From Lentihominibacter hominis (GTDB lineage: Bacteria > Bacillota > Clostridia > Peptostreptococcales > Anaerovoracaceae), in the NCBI RefSeq assembly GCF_014385065.1, contig NZ_JACRTA010000003.1:434001-498000 (forward strand): a DNA stretch of 64,000 nt, in the 5' to 3' direction. Shown one piece after another: positions 1 through 9,473 of this stretch. The notes under the pieces are model-generated. The model was not told the origin of the DNA. It saw nothing but the letters and a program-made list of their open reading frames with translations, and did not search any database. The translations under genes and the position numbers were made by a program. Within the stretch, counting starts at the first letter, position 1. Every line of letters begins with the position of its first letter.

Positions 1-308
1 TCTATATAAATCAACCTGTAAAAGCTTTCACATTTAACTTAGGATATCTTCCCGGCGGAAACAAGAACATTGCAACATCAAATAGCTCAACTGTAATTGC
101 TGTAAAAAAAGCCTTAAATCTACTGGATACAAACGGCCTTATATGTATAACAATGTACAGCGGTCATGATGAAGGAAAGGACGAAAAAGAAACTCTTCTT
201 AATATATCAGCTTCTCTTGACAGCAAAAAATACCATGCGGCATATATTAACATGATAAATCAGAAAAACAATCCTCCTGAAATACTTCTCATAACAAAAA
301 AACGATAA
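1..308 (+). CDS. MnmM/YtqB-like tRNA methyltransferase, 3' part only
   Basis: An open frame enters from the left edge (first full codon at base 3) and ends with TAA at 306-308. The roughly 101 visible residues contain FNLGYLPGG near the start, a signature of the YtqB family of SAM-dependent methyltransferases (Pfam rRNA_methylase), followed by the C-terminal half of a Rossmann-type fold. In Bacillus subtilis this family (MnmM) methylates the wobble 5-aminomethyl-2-thiouridine of tRNA. The SAM-binding N-terminus lies outside the window. The family call is fairly safe; the exact substrate is inferred from the family. Confidence 0.75.
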   Translation, partial: YINQPVKAFTFNLGYLPGGNKNIATSNSSTVIAVKKALNLLDTNGLICITMYSGHDEGKDEKETLLNISASLDSKKYHAAYINMINQKNNPPEILLITKKR

Positions 309-340
309 TTTACTATTTTGCATAATGTATACTTAAATAG

Positions 341-370
341 AAAAAGGACATATTAAAATATGTCCTTTTA
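341..370. terminator. Bidirectional terminator between convergent genes
   Basis: An inverted repeat, AAAGGACATA and its complement around a short AT loop, with A/T runs on both sides. It lies between the end of the methyltransferase gene on the plus strand and the end of the CYTH gene on the minus strand, so it can stop both transcripts. Confidence 0.75.
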
Positions 371-375
371 TATTA

Positions 376-993
376 TTATACATTTGCTTTTATTATCGCT
401 ATTCCTCTTGAATATTTACTTCTCTCTTCCTTCTCAAGGTTGTACTTTTCACAGAGCGATTTTCCGAGAGCTTCAAGCTCCTTTGTTTCCCCGGAAAAAA
501 GCTCTATCTCGACTTCAGAAATAGGTTCTTTGCCATAAGGCGTTACGATCTCGCCCTGATCTATGGATAATTCAAATATGCCTTTTTGAGTATCTATTCT
601 GAAACGTCTTCTTTTAAATCTCGTCTCAAGCAAACTTTCCAAAGGCTTGTCTCCTATAAGCTTCATAAGCACCGTTCCCATTTCGCTTTCTTTGAAAACT
701 TTAGGATCAGGAATATCATCATCTACAGGAACATTGATCTCCTCTCTTTTATGAAGAGCGCCTTCATTATATCCCTTCCACTTCAATGATGCTATCCATT
801 TGCTGCCTTCTTTTCTGACTCTGTATACCAAGTCATGTTTCGCCAAATCACAATCAGATGTGTCAAAATACTTAGCGATAAAACATATCTCTTCTCTGGA
901 ATTCATTTCCTCAAAGTTGAAGAATAATTTATCTTTCCAAATATCATCCGCCACCTTCGGTGTCGGTATACTGTACTTTAATTCTATCTCCAT
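376..993 (-). CDS. CYTH domain protein (triphosphate-binding)
   Basis: A 205-residue protein that opens with the ExExK signature of the CYTH superfamily (E2, E4, K6 in MEIELKY). Further alternating charged strands expected of the triphosphate tunnel follow: RVRKEG near 58, a KRRRFRI stretch near 127, EVEIELF near 160 and the late SKYSRG. The family includes inorganic triphosphatases, thiamine triphosphatase and class IV adenylate cyclases, all binding triphosphates and divalent metal in the cytoplasm. Hydrolysis of inorganic triphosphate or another triphosphate is the most likely job, but the substrate cannot be read from sequence. It stands alone on the minus strand; no operon partner suggests a pathway. 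Confidence 0.8.
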   Translation of the reverse strand: MEIELKYSIPTPKVADDIWKDKLFFNFEEMNSREEICFIAKYFDTSDCDLAKHDLVYRVRKEGSKWIASLKWKGYNEGALHKREEINVPVDDDIPDPKVFKESEMGTVLMKLIGDKPLESLLETRFKRRRFRIDTQKGIFELSIDQGEIVTPYGKEPISEVEIELFSGETKELEALGKSLCEKYNLEKEERSKYSRGIAIIKANV

Positions 994-1127
994 GTATTAC
1001 CTTCTCGATTCTTATTAATATATGTTTTGTCTATTCTATGAAAAGTTGACCTTATGATAATATCACTTAATATTCTTTAAAGCAAGTAAATAATTTTTTA
1101 ACAAAAAGTTGAAAATCTACATAACTC

Positions 1128-2075
1128 TCAATTGAAAGTTATGGATGTTCCTGTTTTACCGTCCAGAGCTTCTACAGCTTTGTCAAGAGATGTAATTATA
1201 GCCCTTTTGTTAGGATAAGTTCTAACAAATTTCATGGCTGCCTCCACTTTAGGAAGCATACTTCCTGCCGGAAACTGGCCTTCCTGCACATATCGCGCAG
1301 CCTCAGCAAGAGTCATCCGGGACAAGTCCTGTTGATTTGGCTTTTTGAAATTAATAGATACTTTCTCTACTTCTGTGAGTATCATCAATATATCAGCATC
1401 AACTTTTTCCGCTAAAAGCTCTGCCGCAAAATCCTTATCTATGACTGCTGCTACACCTTCAAGTGTTCCATCCGGATTTTCTATCACAGGAATCCCCCCG
1501 CCTCCGCATGTTATAACTATAGAATGATCCCATAACTGCTTCACAGCCTCTATCTCAACGATCCTCTGAGGAAGCGGTGAGGCCACAACTCTTCTGTAGC
1601 CTCTCCCTGAATCCTCTTTCATAATATAACCTCTTTCCTGCTCAAGCACCTTGGCCTCTTCCTGTGTATAAAACGGACCTATAGGCTTTGTAGGATTACT
1701 GAAAGCAGGATCCTTGGCATCCACTATCATCTGCGTAGCCACTGTCACAACAGGAATGTTTCTGTTGCTTTTATTAAGGGCATATTTGAGACACTGTTGT
1801 ATGTGATAGCCTATATATCCCTGAGACATAGCTCCGCAGACATCAAATGGCATCGCAGGCGTTACCTGGTCAGCAGCTTCTGATGCCATCACTATACGGC
1901 CTACCTGAGGCCCATTACCGTGAACCACCGCTATTTCGTACCCCATAGCGCTTATGGCAGCAATATGCTCACAAGTTTTTCTTACGACTTCAAGCTGAGA
2001 TTGCGCCGTAGCCGGGCCATTCCCCGACTGCAAAGCATTACCGCCTAAAGCCACCACGATTTTCTCTGTACTCAT
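1128..2075 (-). CDS. arcC: Carbamate kinase
   Basis: A 315-residue amino acid kinase family protein with the N-terminal ALGGNALQ phosphate-binding loop, HGNGPQVG near 52, the GGGGIPV segment near 190 and the late AGSMLPKVEAA motif, all typical of carbamate kinase. It transfers phosphate from carbamoyl phosphate to ADP, the ATP-yielding last step of the arginine deiminase pathway. It is the third gene of the minus-strand operon, 11 bases behind arcA. Length is normal for the family. Its last codons form part of a weak stem (1120-1143) followed by a T-rich stretch on the minus strand, possibly the operon terminator. Confidence 0.96.
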   Translation of the reverse strand: MSTEKIVVALGGNALQSGNGPATAQSQLEVVRKTCEHIAAISAMGYEIAVVHGNGPQVGRIVMASEAADQVTPAMPFDVCGAMSQGYIGYHIQQCLKYALNKSNRNIPVVTVATQMIVDAKDPAFSNPTKPIGPFYTQEEAKVLEQERGYIMKEDSGRGYRRVVASPLPQRIVEIEAVKQLWDHSIVITCGGGGIPVIENPDGTLEGVAAVIDKDFAAELLAEKVDADILMILTEVEKVSINFKKPNQQDLSRMTLAEAARYVQEGQFPAGSMLPKVEAAMKFVRTYPNKRAIITSLDKAVEALDGKTGTSITFN

Positions 2076-2086
2076 ATCATTTTCTC

Positions 2087-3304
2087 CTATAAATCATCTC
2101 TGTTTACAGGACAACTCATACATCTTGGACCGCCTCTTCCTCTTGACAGCTCAGAGCTTGGAATAGTAAGAACCTTAACGCCTTTTTTATCAAGAAGATC
2201 GTTTGTAACATAATTTCTCTCATATGTTACAACAGTTCCCGGAGCAATGGCTAAGGTATTGGATCCATCGTTCCATTGTTCTCTCTGAGCCGCCTGAGCG
2301 TCGTTTCCGCCGCATCTTATGAGATCAACAGCCGGAAGCCCCAACTCTATTTTGAGAATATTTTCAAGTTCGTCCTGTATGCTGTTGAAACGAGCGTTGC
2401 CGTCCTTTCCGAGGGTTATCTCAAAAAGCTGAAGCGGTCCTTCTATCTCCGGATGAATAGTAAACTTGTCAAAATCCACCATAGTGAATACAGTGTCAAG
2501 ATGCATGAACGCTCTGCACTTCGGAATATCAAATACAAGTATCTTCTGGAAAGTAGATTCATCCAATATATTCTTGGCAAACTGCTCTATTCCCGCAACT
2601 GTTGTTCTCTGAGACAAGCCTATTGCCACTATCTCGTCAGACAGCACCAGTACATCTCCACCTTCGATGGAATAAGCCTGATCGTAATCATACCAGAGAT
2701 TAGTTCCATCCGGAGCAAAAGACTTGCTGTACTTAAACATATACTGAAGCAATAAAGCTTCCCGTCTTCTTGCCATGGTACTCATATGATGAATACTGAC
2801 TCCGTTTCCCACACAGGCCCCCTGATCCCTTGTAAAGTAAAGATTCGGCATAGGATCTGTATAATACGGATATCCCGACGAAATATAGTCAGCAAGAGAA
2901 TTGGATTTTACGTCAAGCTCACTTTTCTTTACTCCCGATATTACCTTTTCCACCATCTCTTTTACAGTCATTCCCATAAGATATTCTTCAAGAGCTTCTT
3001 TTACCGCTTCCGAGTGTATATCACTTTCACTTACGAATTTTCTAATAAATTCCTGTCTGACCTTCCTGTCTTTCAGCGCTTTCACAGTTTCATCCACATA
3101 ATAGATCACTTCAACATCATTCGCTCTCAGAAGATCAGCAAATTTATCATGTTCCTGCTGAGCAACTTTGAGATAAGGGATATCATCAAACAACAGGCGC
3201 TCAAAATTATCAGGGACCAAACCTTCTATTTCATTCCCTATCCTGTGAAGAAGTACCTTATTTAATTTGCCTATTTCTGAATAATTGTTTATTCCGGGTT
3301 TCAT
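2087..3304 (-). CDS. arcA: Arginine deiminase
   Basis: A 405-residue arginine deiminase, converting arginine to citrulline and ammonia. Visible family marks are the N-terminal LNKVLLHRIG, NLYFTRDQ near 153, the EGGD motif near 214, the MHLDTVFT histidine motif near 267 and the C-terminal catalytic cysteine in GGPRCMSCP. Many relatives have Met where this protein has a second Cys two residues after the catalytic one. It is the middle gene of the arcB-arcA-arcC operon, with 92 bases to arcB upstream and 11 bases to arcC downstream. Together the three enzymes ferment arginine to ornithine, CO2, ammonia and ATP in the cytoplasm. Confidence 0.97.
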   Translation of the reverse strand: MKPGINNYSEIGKLNKVLLHRIGNEIEGLVPDNFERLLFDDIPYLKVAQQEHDKFADLLRANDVEVIYYVDETVKALKDRKVRQEFIRKFVSESDIHSEAVKEALEEYLMGMTVKEMVEKVISGVKKSELDVKSNSLADYISSGYPYYTDPMPNLYFTRDQGACVGNGVSIHHMSTMARRREALLLQYMFKYSKSFAPDGTNLWYDYDQAYSIEGGDVLVLSDEIVAIGLSQRTTVAGIEQFAKNILDESTFQKILVFDIPKCRAFMHLDTVFTMVDFDKFTIHPEIEGPLQLFEITLGKDGNARFNSIQDELENILKIELGLPAVDLIRCGGNDAQAAQREQWNDGSNTLAIAPGTVVTYERNYVTNDLLDKKGVKVLTIPSSELSRGRGGPRCMSCPVNRDDL

Positions 3305-3396
3305 TAAAATTTTCCTTTCGTCTGTTTATTATCTCCGAAAGCAGATAAGCTCCGCCTCCTTGAGTTTTTTACCTAACTTAAGTCCGGAAAAAGGCT

Positions 3397-4392
3397 TTAT
3401 CCTATTGTTGCAACAATAACCGCTTTTATTGTATGCATTCTGTTTTCTGCTTCATCAAATACTTTGGAATGTCTGCTTCTGAATACTTCATCTGTTACTT
3501 CTCTTATATCGTAGCCCTTTTCTTTTTGTTCTCTGGCCATATCAGTTTCAAAATCATGAAAAGACGGAAGGCAATGGAGGAAAATAACATCGGGATTTTC
3601 CGTTTTATCAAGCATTTCCATAGTCACCTTATATGGAGTGAGCAGCTTTACTCTCTCAGGTATCTCCTCTTCTTCACCCATAGAAGCCCATATATCGGTA
3701 TAGATAACATCTGCATCTTTCAGGCAGTTCTCTGAAGAAGATATCTCAATCACTGCACCTGTCTTTTCAGCAACTTTTTTAACTTCGGAGATTATCTTTT
3801 CATCCATCTGCTTTGCAAGTTCATCAGGACCGTAAGCTACAAAATGCATACCCATTTTAGCGCATCCGTACATCCATGCATAACTCATATTATTTCTCAC
3901 ATCCCCGCAGAATACCACTTTTACCTTATTGAGAGGCTTATCTATATGCTCCTCTATAGTAAGCATGTCCGCCAGTATCTGAGTAGGGTGATCAACATCT
4001 GTGAGACCATTCCATACAGGAACGCCCGAATATTTAGCAAGATCCTCAACAACACTCTGCTCATATCCTCTGTATTCTATTCCGTCAAAAAACCTTCCCA
4101 GAACCTTTGCCGAGTCTTCAAGACTTTCTTTTTTACCCATCTGAGAACTTTTTGAATCCAGAAACGTAACACATGCACCTTCATCATGACAAGCCACTTC
4201 AAATGAACATCTTGTTCTGGTGGATGTCTTCTCAAAAAGAAGAACAATATTCTTGCCTTTTAAAACTTCATTTTTTATCCCAGCTCTTTTCTTTGCTTTA
4301 AGATCTCTTGACAAGTCCAACAGATACCTGATTTCCTCAGGTGTAAAATCCATAAGTGTTAAAAAACTTCTTCCTTTCAAATTAACAGCCAT
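3397..4392 (-). CDS. arcB: Ornithine carbamoyltransferase (catabolic)
   Basis: A 331-residue ornithine carbamoyltransferase with the carbamoyl-phosphate motif STRTRCSFEVA near 56, the DHPTQILADMLT segment near 133 and HCLPSFHD near 271, the last being the ornithine-binding motif of the family. In this setting it splits citrulline phosphorolytically into ornithine and carbamoyl phosphate. It is the first gene of the arginine deiminase operon. The start is supported by an AAAGGAG site upstream on the minus strand. The upstream 120 bases are AT-rich and probably hold the promoter, but I could not fix one. The name arcB rather than argF rests on the neighbours. Confidence 0.94.
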   Translation of the reverse strand: MAVNLKGRSFLTLMDFTPEEIRYLLDLSRDLKAKKRAGIKNEVLKGKNIVLLFEKTSTRTRCSFEVACHDEGACVTFLDSKSSQMGKKESLEDSAKVLGRFFDGIEYRGYEQSVVEDLAKYSGVPVWNGLTDVDHPTQILADMLTIEEHIDKPLNKVKVVFCGDVRNNMSYAWMYGCAKMGMHFVAYGPDELAKQMDEKIISEVKKVAEKTGAVIEISSSENCLKDADVIYTDIWASMGEEEEIPERVKLLTPYKVTMEMLDKTENPDVIFLHCLPSFHDFETDMAREQKEKGYDIREVTDEVFRSRHSKVFDEAENRMHTIKAVIVATIG

Positions 4393-4514
4393 TTTTCATT
4401 CTCCTTTATTCTCAATCAAAATTTTTCGTCTGATATGCCACTATAATATCATATTATTAACCATCTAAGTAAAATTTATTATACTTTGGATATCAATCAC
4501 ACCACATCAGAAAC

Positions 4515-5642
4515 TCATGCCTTTTTTCCATGAAACTGATAATAGCATGTTTCAAGCCTTCCATTATACAGCTTTCTGCGTCTGTCAGCTTTTCTCCCCA
4601 TAACTTTTTCCTCAGCAGCCTTATCTGTAGTTATCATAAAAAGAGACCAATCAGGATTAATTTTAAAAAATTTGTTAAACGCCTGATAAACACTTTCTAT
4701 CTGCTTCTGTTCGCCTATTCTTTCTCCATAAGGAGGATTTGTTACGATTATACCGTTTTTCCCTGCAGATCTCAGATTTGCCACATCGTTTTTTCCAAAT
4801 ACTATGCAGTCATCTACACCTGCCTCTTCAGCATTCTGTCTGGCTGCCAAAACAGCCTTTTTATCTATATCAAAGCCATATATTTGAAGTTTTATATCTG
4901 TCTTGATAGCACTAAAAGCTCGTTTTTTTTCTTCTTTCAATATAGTTTTATCTATTATTTCCCAATCTTCACATGCAAAAGATCTGTTGAGCCCCGGAGC
5001 AATATTCTTGCCTATCATAGCTGCTTCGATAGGTATAGTTCCCGATCCGCAGCATGGATCTATAAGAATCCTGCCGTCATTCCAAAAGGAAAGCTGTATA
5101 AGAGCTGCCGCCAGCGTCTCCTTTATAGGGGCAGCTACATCAGACTGCCTGTAGCCTCTTTTATGAAGTCCGATTCCGCTGGTATCAATGGTTACCGTTA
5201 CCCGGTCTTTTAATAAAGTTGCTTTCACAGTATATTGAGCTCCGCTTTCCTCAAATACATCTACATCATAAAATTCTTTCAGTTTTTCTACGATTGCTTT
5301 TTTCACGATTTTCTGACATGCGGGTACGCTATGGAGTTTTGACTTGACTGACGAACCTGTCACTGTAAATTTTCCGTCCGCCGGTATAAACTGCTCCCAT
5401 GCAAGCGCCTTAATCTGCTGAAAAAGCGATTCAAATTCATCTGCTTCAAATTCAGCAATTTTAAGCAGTACTCTGTCAGCGCTCCGAAGCCACAGATTAG
5501 ACCGCACTATGGCCCTCTCATCCCCAAGATATGTTACTTTGCCATCCTCCGTCTTTATTACCTTATACCCCAAAGCTTCTACTTCTCTTCTTACTACCGC
5601 TTCTAATCCAAATGTTGCTGTCGCTATAAGTTCCAATCTCAT
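4515..5642 (-). CDS. THUMP domain class I SAM-dependent RNA methyltransferase (YpsC/RlmL-like)
   Basis: A 375-residue protein with an N-terminal ferredoxin-like/THUMP RNA-binding region (about 1-160), then a Rossmann methyltransferase with DPCCGSGTIPIEAAM near 194 and the catalytic NPPYGER motif near 301. NPPY is typical of N2-guanine and N6-adenine methylation of RNA. Relatives are B. subtilis YpsC and the N-terminal half of E. coli RlmL (23S rRNA G2445), so an rRNA guanine N2-methyltransferase is likely. Its start overlaps the end of mbl by four bases, so the two are translationally coupled. Confidence 0.88.
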   Translation of the reverse strand: MRLELIATATFGLEAVVRREVEALGYKVIKTEDGKVTYLGDERAIVRSNLWLRSADRVLLKIAEFEADEFESLFQQIKALAWEQFIPADGKFTVTGSSVKSKLHSVPACQKIVKKAIVEKLKEFYDVDVFEESGAQYTVKATLLKDRVTVTIDTSGIGLHKRGYRQSDVAAPIKETLAAALIQLSFWNDGRILIDPCCGSGTIPIEAAMIGKNIAPGLNRSFACEDWEIIDKTILKEEKKRAFSAIKTDIKLQIYGFDIDKKAVLAARQNAEEAGVDDCIVFGKNDVANLRSAGKNGIIVTNPPYGERIGEQKQIESVYQAFNKFFKINPDWSLFMITTDKAAEEKVMGRKADRRRKLYNGRLETCYYQFHGKKA

Positions 5643-6661
5643 ATATAAGTTTCTCTCCTATTTAAACTGTTTCTGCTTATCACATCTATAAATTTAAGTG
5701 ATTCACCGGTACCTCTGACAACACAGAAATCTGCATCATCCGCTACAACCGTTTTTATGCCTGTACGTTCTTCTATACGCCTGTCAAGGCCCCTTAAGTG
5801 AGCTCCTCCGCCTGTTATTACAATACCTCTTTCTCCTACATCGGCAGCCAGCTCAGGAGGAGTTTTTTCCAAGACTCCGTGAGTAGCCTCACATATGACA
5901 TCCAAAGGTTCCTCTAATGCTTCAAGTATCTCTTCTGATCTTACCTCCACAGTTCTCGGAAGCCCGGTAACAAGATCACGGCCCTTACACAATGTTGTTA
6001 AAGATTCTTCCTGCGAAAAAGCCATTCCTATCTCACGCTTAAGTTTTTCTGCCATACGCTCTCCGATAAAAAGATTATATTTCTTGCGCATATATTTGAT
6101 TATATAATCATCAAATTTATCTCCTGCTATTTTTACAGATGAACTTGTAACTATACCTCCCATGGAAATAACTGCTATATCAGTAGTTCCTCCTCCTATA
6201 TCTATTATCATAATTCCTTCCGGCGCAGTAATATCTATGCCAGCCCCTATGGCAGCGGCTACAGGCTCCTCTATAAGGTATACCGCCCGTCCGCCTGCTT
6301 GAAGCGCAGCTTCTTTCACTGCCCTCTTTTCTACTTCAGTCACTCCGCTTGGCACACATACCACAAGTCTGGGTTTAAAAAATCTATTTCCTCCACACGT
6401 TTTTTTTATAAAATACTGCAGCATCTTCTCAGTAATATCATAATCGGAAATAACACCTTCTCTGAGAGGTCTTACAGCAGCAATATTGCCCGGAGTTCTT
6501 CCTATCATCCGCTTGGCCTCGCTTCCCACTGCAAGAATCTCTTTAGTATCTTTATTAACAGCCACTACAGACGGCTCTTCCAACACGATGCCTTTACCGT
6601 CTACATATATCAAAACATTTGCCGTTCCCAGATCTATTCCGACTTCTTCGTTAAATACCAT
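5639..6661 (-). CDS. mbl: MreB/Mbl-type actin-like rod shape protein
   Basis: A bacterial actin of about 340 residues: EVGIDLGTANVLIY phosphate-1 motif at the N-terminus, VGRTPGN-like IGRTPGNIAAVRP near 54, IDIGGGTTDIAV near 155 and GERGIVITGGGA near 280. MreB family proteins form membrane-associated filaments that guide peptidoglycan synthesis. Similarity and the spoIIID neighbour favour the Mbl paralogue over MreB. An ATG seven codons earlier (6682) has no ribosome binding site, while the ATG at 6661 lies behind AAAGGA and GGGTG, so the internal start is preferred. It overlaps the THUMP methyltransferase gene by four bases. Confidence 0.92.
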   Translation of the reverse strand: MVFNEEVGIDLGTANVLIYVDGKGIVLEEPSVVAVNKDTKEILAVGSEAKRMIGRTPGNIAAVRPLREGVISDYDITEKMLQYFIKKTCGGNRFFKPRLVVCVPSGVTEVEKRAVKEAALQAGGRAVYLIEEPVAAAIGAGIDITAPEGIMIIDIGGGTTDIAVISMGGIVTSSSVKIAGDKFDDYIIKYMRKKYNLFIGERMAEKLKREIGMAFSQEESLTTLCKGRDLVTGLPRTVEVRSEEILEALEEPLDVICEATHGVLEKTPPELAADVGERGIVITGGGAHLRGLDRRIEERTGIKTVVADDADFCVVRGTGESLKFIDVISRNSLNRRETYI

Positions 6662-6825
6662 ATTAACACCCGTTCCTTTCATTTTATCAGTTATTGATTA
6701 GTTTTGCCATACAAATAAAATTTACACTAAAAATCTGTTCTTATATGTATATAACTAAAAACATCAGCTTGATGTGTGCAGCTTGCCACGCAAATACCTA
6801 TTCTTTAACAAAAAATCTAAAGCAA

Positions 6826-6853
6826 GTATATTTTTAAAATTGAAACATATATT
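6826..6853 (+). promoter_or_regulatory. Sigma-E-like promoter of spoIIID
   Basis: GTATATT at 6826-6832 and CATATATT at 6846-6853, 13 bases apart, resemble the mother-cell sigma-E consensus (KMATATT and CATACAHT in B. subtilis). The position, about 50 bases before the spoIIID start codon, is right. A sigma-A-like TTGACT at 6857 is also present but has a poor -10. Assignment is by eye. Confidence 0.5.
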
Positions 6854-6903
6854 GTTTTGACTGCTAAAGTTAATAAATTATAGGGTGGTGAACTGTCAAT
6901 ACT

Positions 6904-7161
6904 ATGAAAGATTATATCGAGGAGCGGGTGCTGGAGCTTGCCCATTATATCATTGAGACCGGCGCAACGGTGAGAAGCACAGCCGCCAAATTCAGGGTTT
7001 CGAAATCCACGGTACACAAAGATATTACCGAAAGGCTTCATGAAATAAATCCCGGGCTTGCCGCCGAAGTAAAGGAAGTCTTGGATAATAACAAAGCCGA
7101 ACGTCACATCAGAGGCGGTCTTGCTACCAAAGAAAAATACTTACATATTCATCAGAGATAA
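6904..7161 (+). CDS. spoIIID: Stage III sporulation transcriptional regulator SpoIIID
   Basis: An 85-residue DNA-binding protein. MKDYIEERVLELAHYI opens the family, and a helix-turn-helix follows at about 23-45 (ATVRSTAAKFRVSKSTVHKD). The basic C-terminal tail matches SpoIIID in length and composition. In endospore formers SpoIIID acts in the mother cell as an activator and repressor of sigma-E genes and helps turn on sigma-K. A GGTGGTGAA site precedes the ATG. In Bacillus spoIIID lies just upstream of mbl on the same strand; here the two genes are adjacent but divergent. Its presence strongly implies a sporulating lineage. Confidence 0.96.
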   Translation: MKDYIEERVLELAHYIIETGATVRSTAAKFRVSKSTVHKDITERLHEINPGLAAEVKEVLDNNKAERHIRGGLATKEKYLHIHQR

Positions 7162-7165
7162 AAAC

Positions 7166-7203
7166 AGGAGGCTGCCTCAACATAAAATTTGAGACTGCCT
7201 CCT
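7166..7203. terminator. Bidirectional terminator between spoIIID and a membrane protein gene
   Basis: AGGAGGC at 7166-7172 pairs with GCCTCCT at 7197-7203, with an inner CTCAA/TTGAG stem at 7176-7180 and 7189-7193. It sits between two convergent genes. Confidence 0.8.
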
Positions 7204-7226
7204 TGAAATATCAAACAACATTACAT

Positions 7227-7814
7227 CTATTTTCGTCTTCCCGCCATCATATTATCCACAACAAACAAAAGGTAACTTATCCCCAAAAACATAAACAGCG
7301 TCACGACCATATTCATTCCCATCAAATTAAAATAAGGCACCGGCTGAATATATAATCCGATCTTGTTTACAGCAAACACTAAAAAGTTAAACAGTACGGG
7401 AATCAACGTCCATATAGCAGGGCTGTATGCAGTAAATTCTCCCTTTCTGCAAAACAGAATATAGTCAAATACAGCCATAACGGGAGATACGAAATAAAGC
7501 AGATATCCCGCAACAGACAAACCGTACGGCTGTGATACAGAAGCCCCGAAATACACAAAATAATACACTATGAAAATTACTATCATATATATTGTGACAG
7601 CACCCCGAAGAGCTCCCCGTTCATATCCGGGCCTTGCGATTATCAAATATGCAAAATATACAAGTGCCAGAGTATTAACTACAAGAGCGAAATCACTCAG
7701 TACAGTATTGAAGGCAAAACCAATGCTCATTAATTTCATTACAATGCCAGCCCCACACACTATTATAAAAATTACTCTGAAAATAACCGCAAGAGTATTG
7801 TTTCTGATATACAT
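7227..7814 (-). CDS. Multi-pass membrane protein of unknown function
   Basis: A 195-residue, very hydrophobic protein with about six predicted membrane segments (about 9-30, 35-58, 73-90, 100-120, 128-148 and 160-185) and a short basic tail ending MMAGRRK. No catalytic motif or family signature is visible to me. It lies 29 bases downstream of pyrG on the same strand and may be read from the pyrG promoter, yet nothing in it points to nucleotide metabolism. A terminator follows its stop codon. Function unknown. Confidence 0.75.
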   Translation of the reverse strand: MYIRNNTLAVIFRVIFIIVCGAGIVMKLMSIGFAFNTVLSDFALVVNTLALVYFAYLIIARPGYERGALRGAVTIYMIVIFIVYYFVYFGASVSQPYGLSVAGYLLYFVSPVMAVFDYILFCRKGEFTAYSPAIWTLIPVLFNFLVFAVNKIGLYIQPVPYFNLMGMNMVVTLFMFLGISYLLFVVDNMMAGRRK

Positions 7815-7843
7815 ATTTTCTTATGTTTCCTCCTGTATTTATT

Positions 7844-9451
7844 CTATCTATTCTCGTACGCAGCTTTTATGAATTCTCTGAACAGAGGATGCGCTTTGTT
7901 CGGTCTGCTTTTGAATTCCGGATGATACTGTACGCCTACATAATAAGGATGCTTTGTTATCTCCACCGCCTCTACGAGCCGTCCGTCCGGTGATGTGCCG
8001 GATATTTTCATACCCGCCTCTTCAAAATCTTTTCTGTAATCATTGTTGAATTCATATCTATGTCTGTGCCTCTCAGATATATTTTTTGTTCCGTAAGCTT
8101 TCTCAATTATGCTGCCTTCGGCCGCCACACATGGATATGCACCCAGACGCATGGTGCCGCCTTTATGAATATCTGCCGACTGATCAGGCATAAAATCTAT
8201 AACCTTATGAGAACAGCTTTCATTAAACTCACCGGAATCGGCATCTTTTATTCCCAGTATATTCCTCGCAAATTCTATTACGGCAATCTGCATACCCAGA
8301 CATATACCAAAATACGGTATATAATTCTCACGCGCATATCTGGCTGCGTTTATCTTCCCCTCTATACCTCTGTCTCCAAATCCTCCCGGAACCAGTATCC
8401 CATCTATATCTTTGAAAATATCCTTCACAGAATTTTCTGTTACATCCTCTGCTTCAACCCATTTTATGTTTATATGGCATCCGTTTTCATAACCTCCGTG
8501 TTTAAGAGCTTCCGCCACAGAAAGATATGCATCATGAAGCTTGACATATTTGCCTACGACAGCTATTTTCACATACTCTGTTCTGGCTTTTATTCTTTCT
8601 ATCATACTCTTCCATTCTGTCATTTCACATGGTCCTGCATTAATTCCCAGCTCTCTTAAAACGATCTGTGAAAACCCTGATTTCTCAAGCATAATAGGAG
8701 CTTCGTACAAAACAGGCAAAGTCATATTCTCTATTACACAATCAGGTTTAACATTACAGAACAAAGATATTTTTTCTCTGATGCTTTTATCTATAGGTTC
8801 ATCTGACCTCATAACTATTATATCAGGAGAAATACCCATTGTCTGCAACTCTTTTACTGAATGCTGAGTAGGTTTGGACTTATGTTCGCCGGAACTTTTA
8901 AGATACGGAACCAGAGTAACATGAATAAAAAGGCAATTTTCCTTTCCTTGCTCCAAAGATATCTGCCTTATGGCTTCCAAAAATGGCTGGCTTTCTATAT
9001 CACCCACAGTTCCGCCAATTTCTGTTATCATCACCTCGGCATCGCTTCTTTTTCCTGCACTATATATGAATTCTTTTATTTCGTTGGTTATATGGGGTAT
9101 CACCTGAACAGTACTCCCAAGATACTGCCCCTCTCTTTCCTTATTCAAAACATTCCAGTATACTTTACCGGTAGTCAGATTAGAGTATTTATTAAGATTC
9201 TCATCTATGAATCTTTCATAATGGCCAAGATCAAGATCAGTCTCTGCTCCGTCCTCAGTAACGTATACTTCACCATGCTGATAAGGGCTCATTGTTCCGG
9301 GATCTACATTTATATACGGATCCAGCTTTTGAGCAGAAACACGGATTCCTCTATCCTTAAGCAGACGTCCCAGAGATGCCGCTGTTATTCCTTTTCCCAA
9401 TCCTGAAACTACACCACCTGTAACAAAAATATATTTCTTCACATTCCCCAC
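7844..9451 (-). CDS. pyrG: CTP synthase
   Basis: A 535-residue CTP synthase, the full family length. The N-terminal synthetase domain starts with [17 protein letters not shown] (ATP loop) and contains the DPYINVDPG segment. The C-terminal class I glutamine amidotransferase domain holds the catalytic Cys in FGICLGMQ near 381 and the His/Glu of YHPEFKS near 512. It aminates UTP to CTP using glutamine and ATP. The AGGAAGGTGGGG sequence before the ATG gives a strong ribosome binding site. The gene has its own promoter and a folded leader of about 140 bases, described separately, suggesting attenuation control as known for pyrG in Gram-positive bacteria. Confidence 0.98.
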   Translation of the reverse strand: MGNVKKYIFVTGGVVSGLGKGITAASLGRLLKDRGIRVSAQKLDPYINVDPGTMSPYQHGEVYVTEDGAETDLDLGHYERFIDENLNKYSNLTTGKVYWNVLNKEREGQYLGSTVQVIPHITNEIKEFIYSAGKRSDAEVMITEIGGTVGDIESQPFLEAIRQISLEQGKENCLFIHVTLVPYLKSSGEHKSKPTQHSVKELQTMGISPDIIVMRSDEPIDKSIREKISLFCNVKPDCVIENMTLPVLYEAPIMLEKSGFSQIVLRELGINAGPCEMTEWKSMIERIKARTEYVKIAVVGKYVKLHDAYLSVAEALKHGGYENGCHINIKWVEAEDVTENSVKDIFKDIDGILVPGGFGDRGIEGKINAARYARENYIPYFGICLGMQIAVIEFARNILGIKDADSGEFNESCSHKVIDFMPDQSADIHKGGTMRLGAYPCVAAEGSIIEKAYGTKNISERHRHRYEFNNDYRKDFEEAGMKISGTSPDGRLVEAVEITKHPYYVGVQYHPEFKSRPNKAHPLFREFIKAAYENR

Positions 9452-9473
9452 CTTCCTTTAATTCACATTAAAA

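Noticed and set aside
2276..3265. Plus-strand open frames of 159 codons opposite arcA
   Set aside because: They lack ribosome sites, have no recognisable domains and mirror the codon pattern of arcA; they are antisense shadows.
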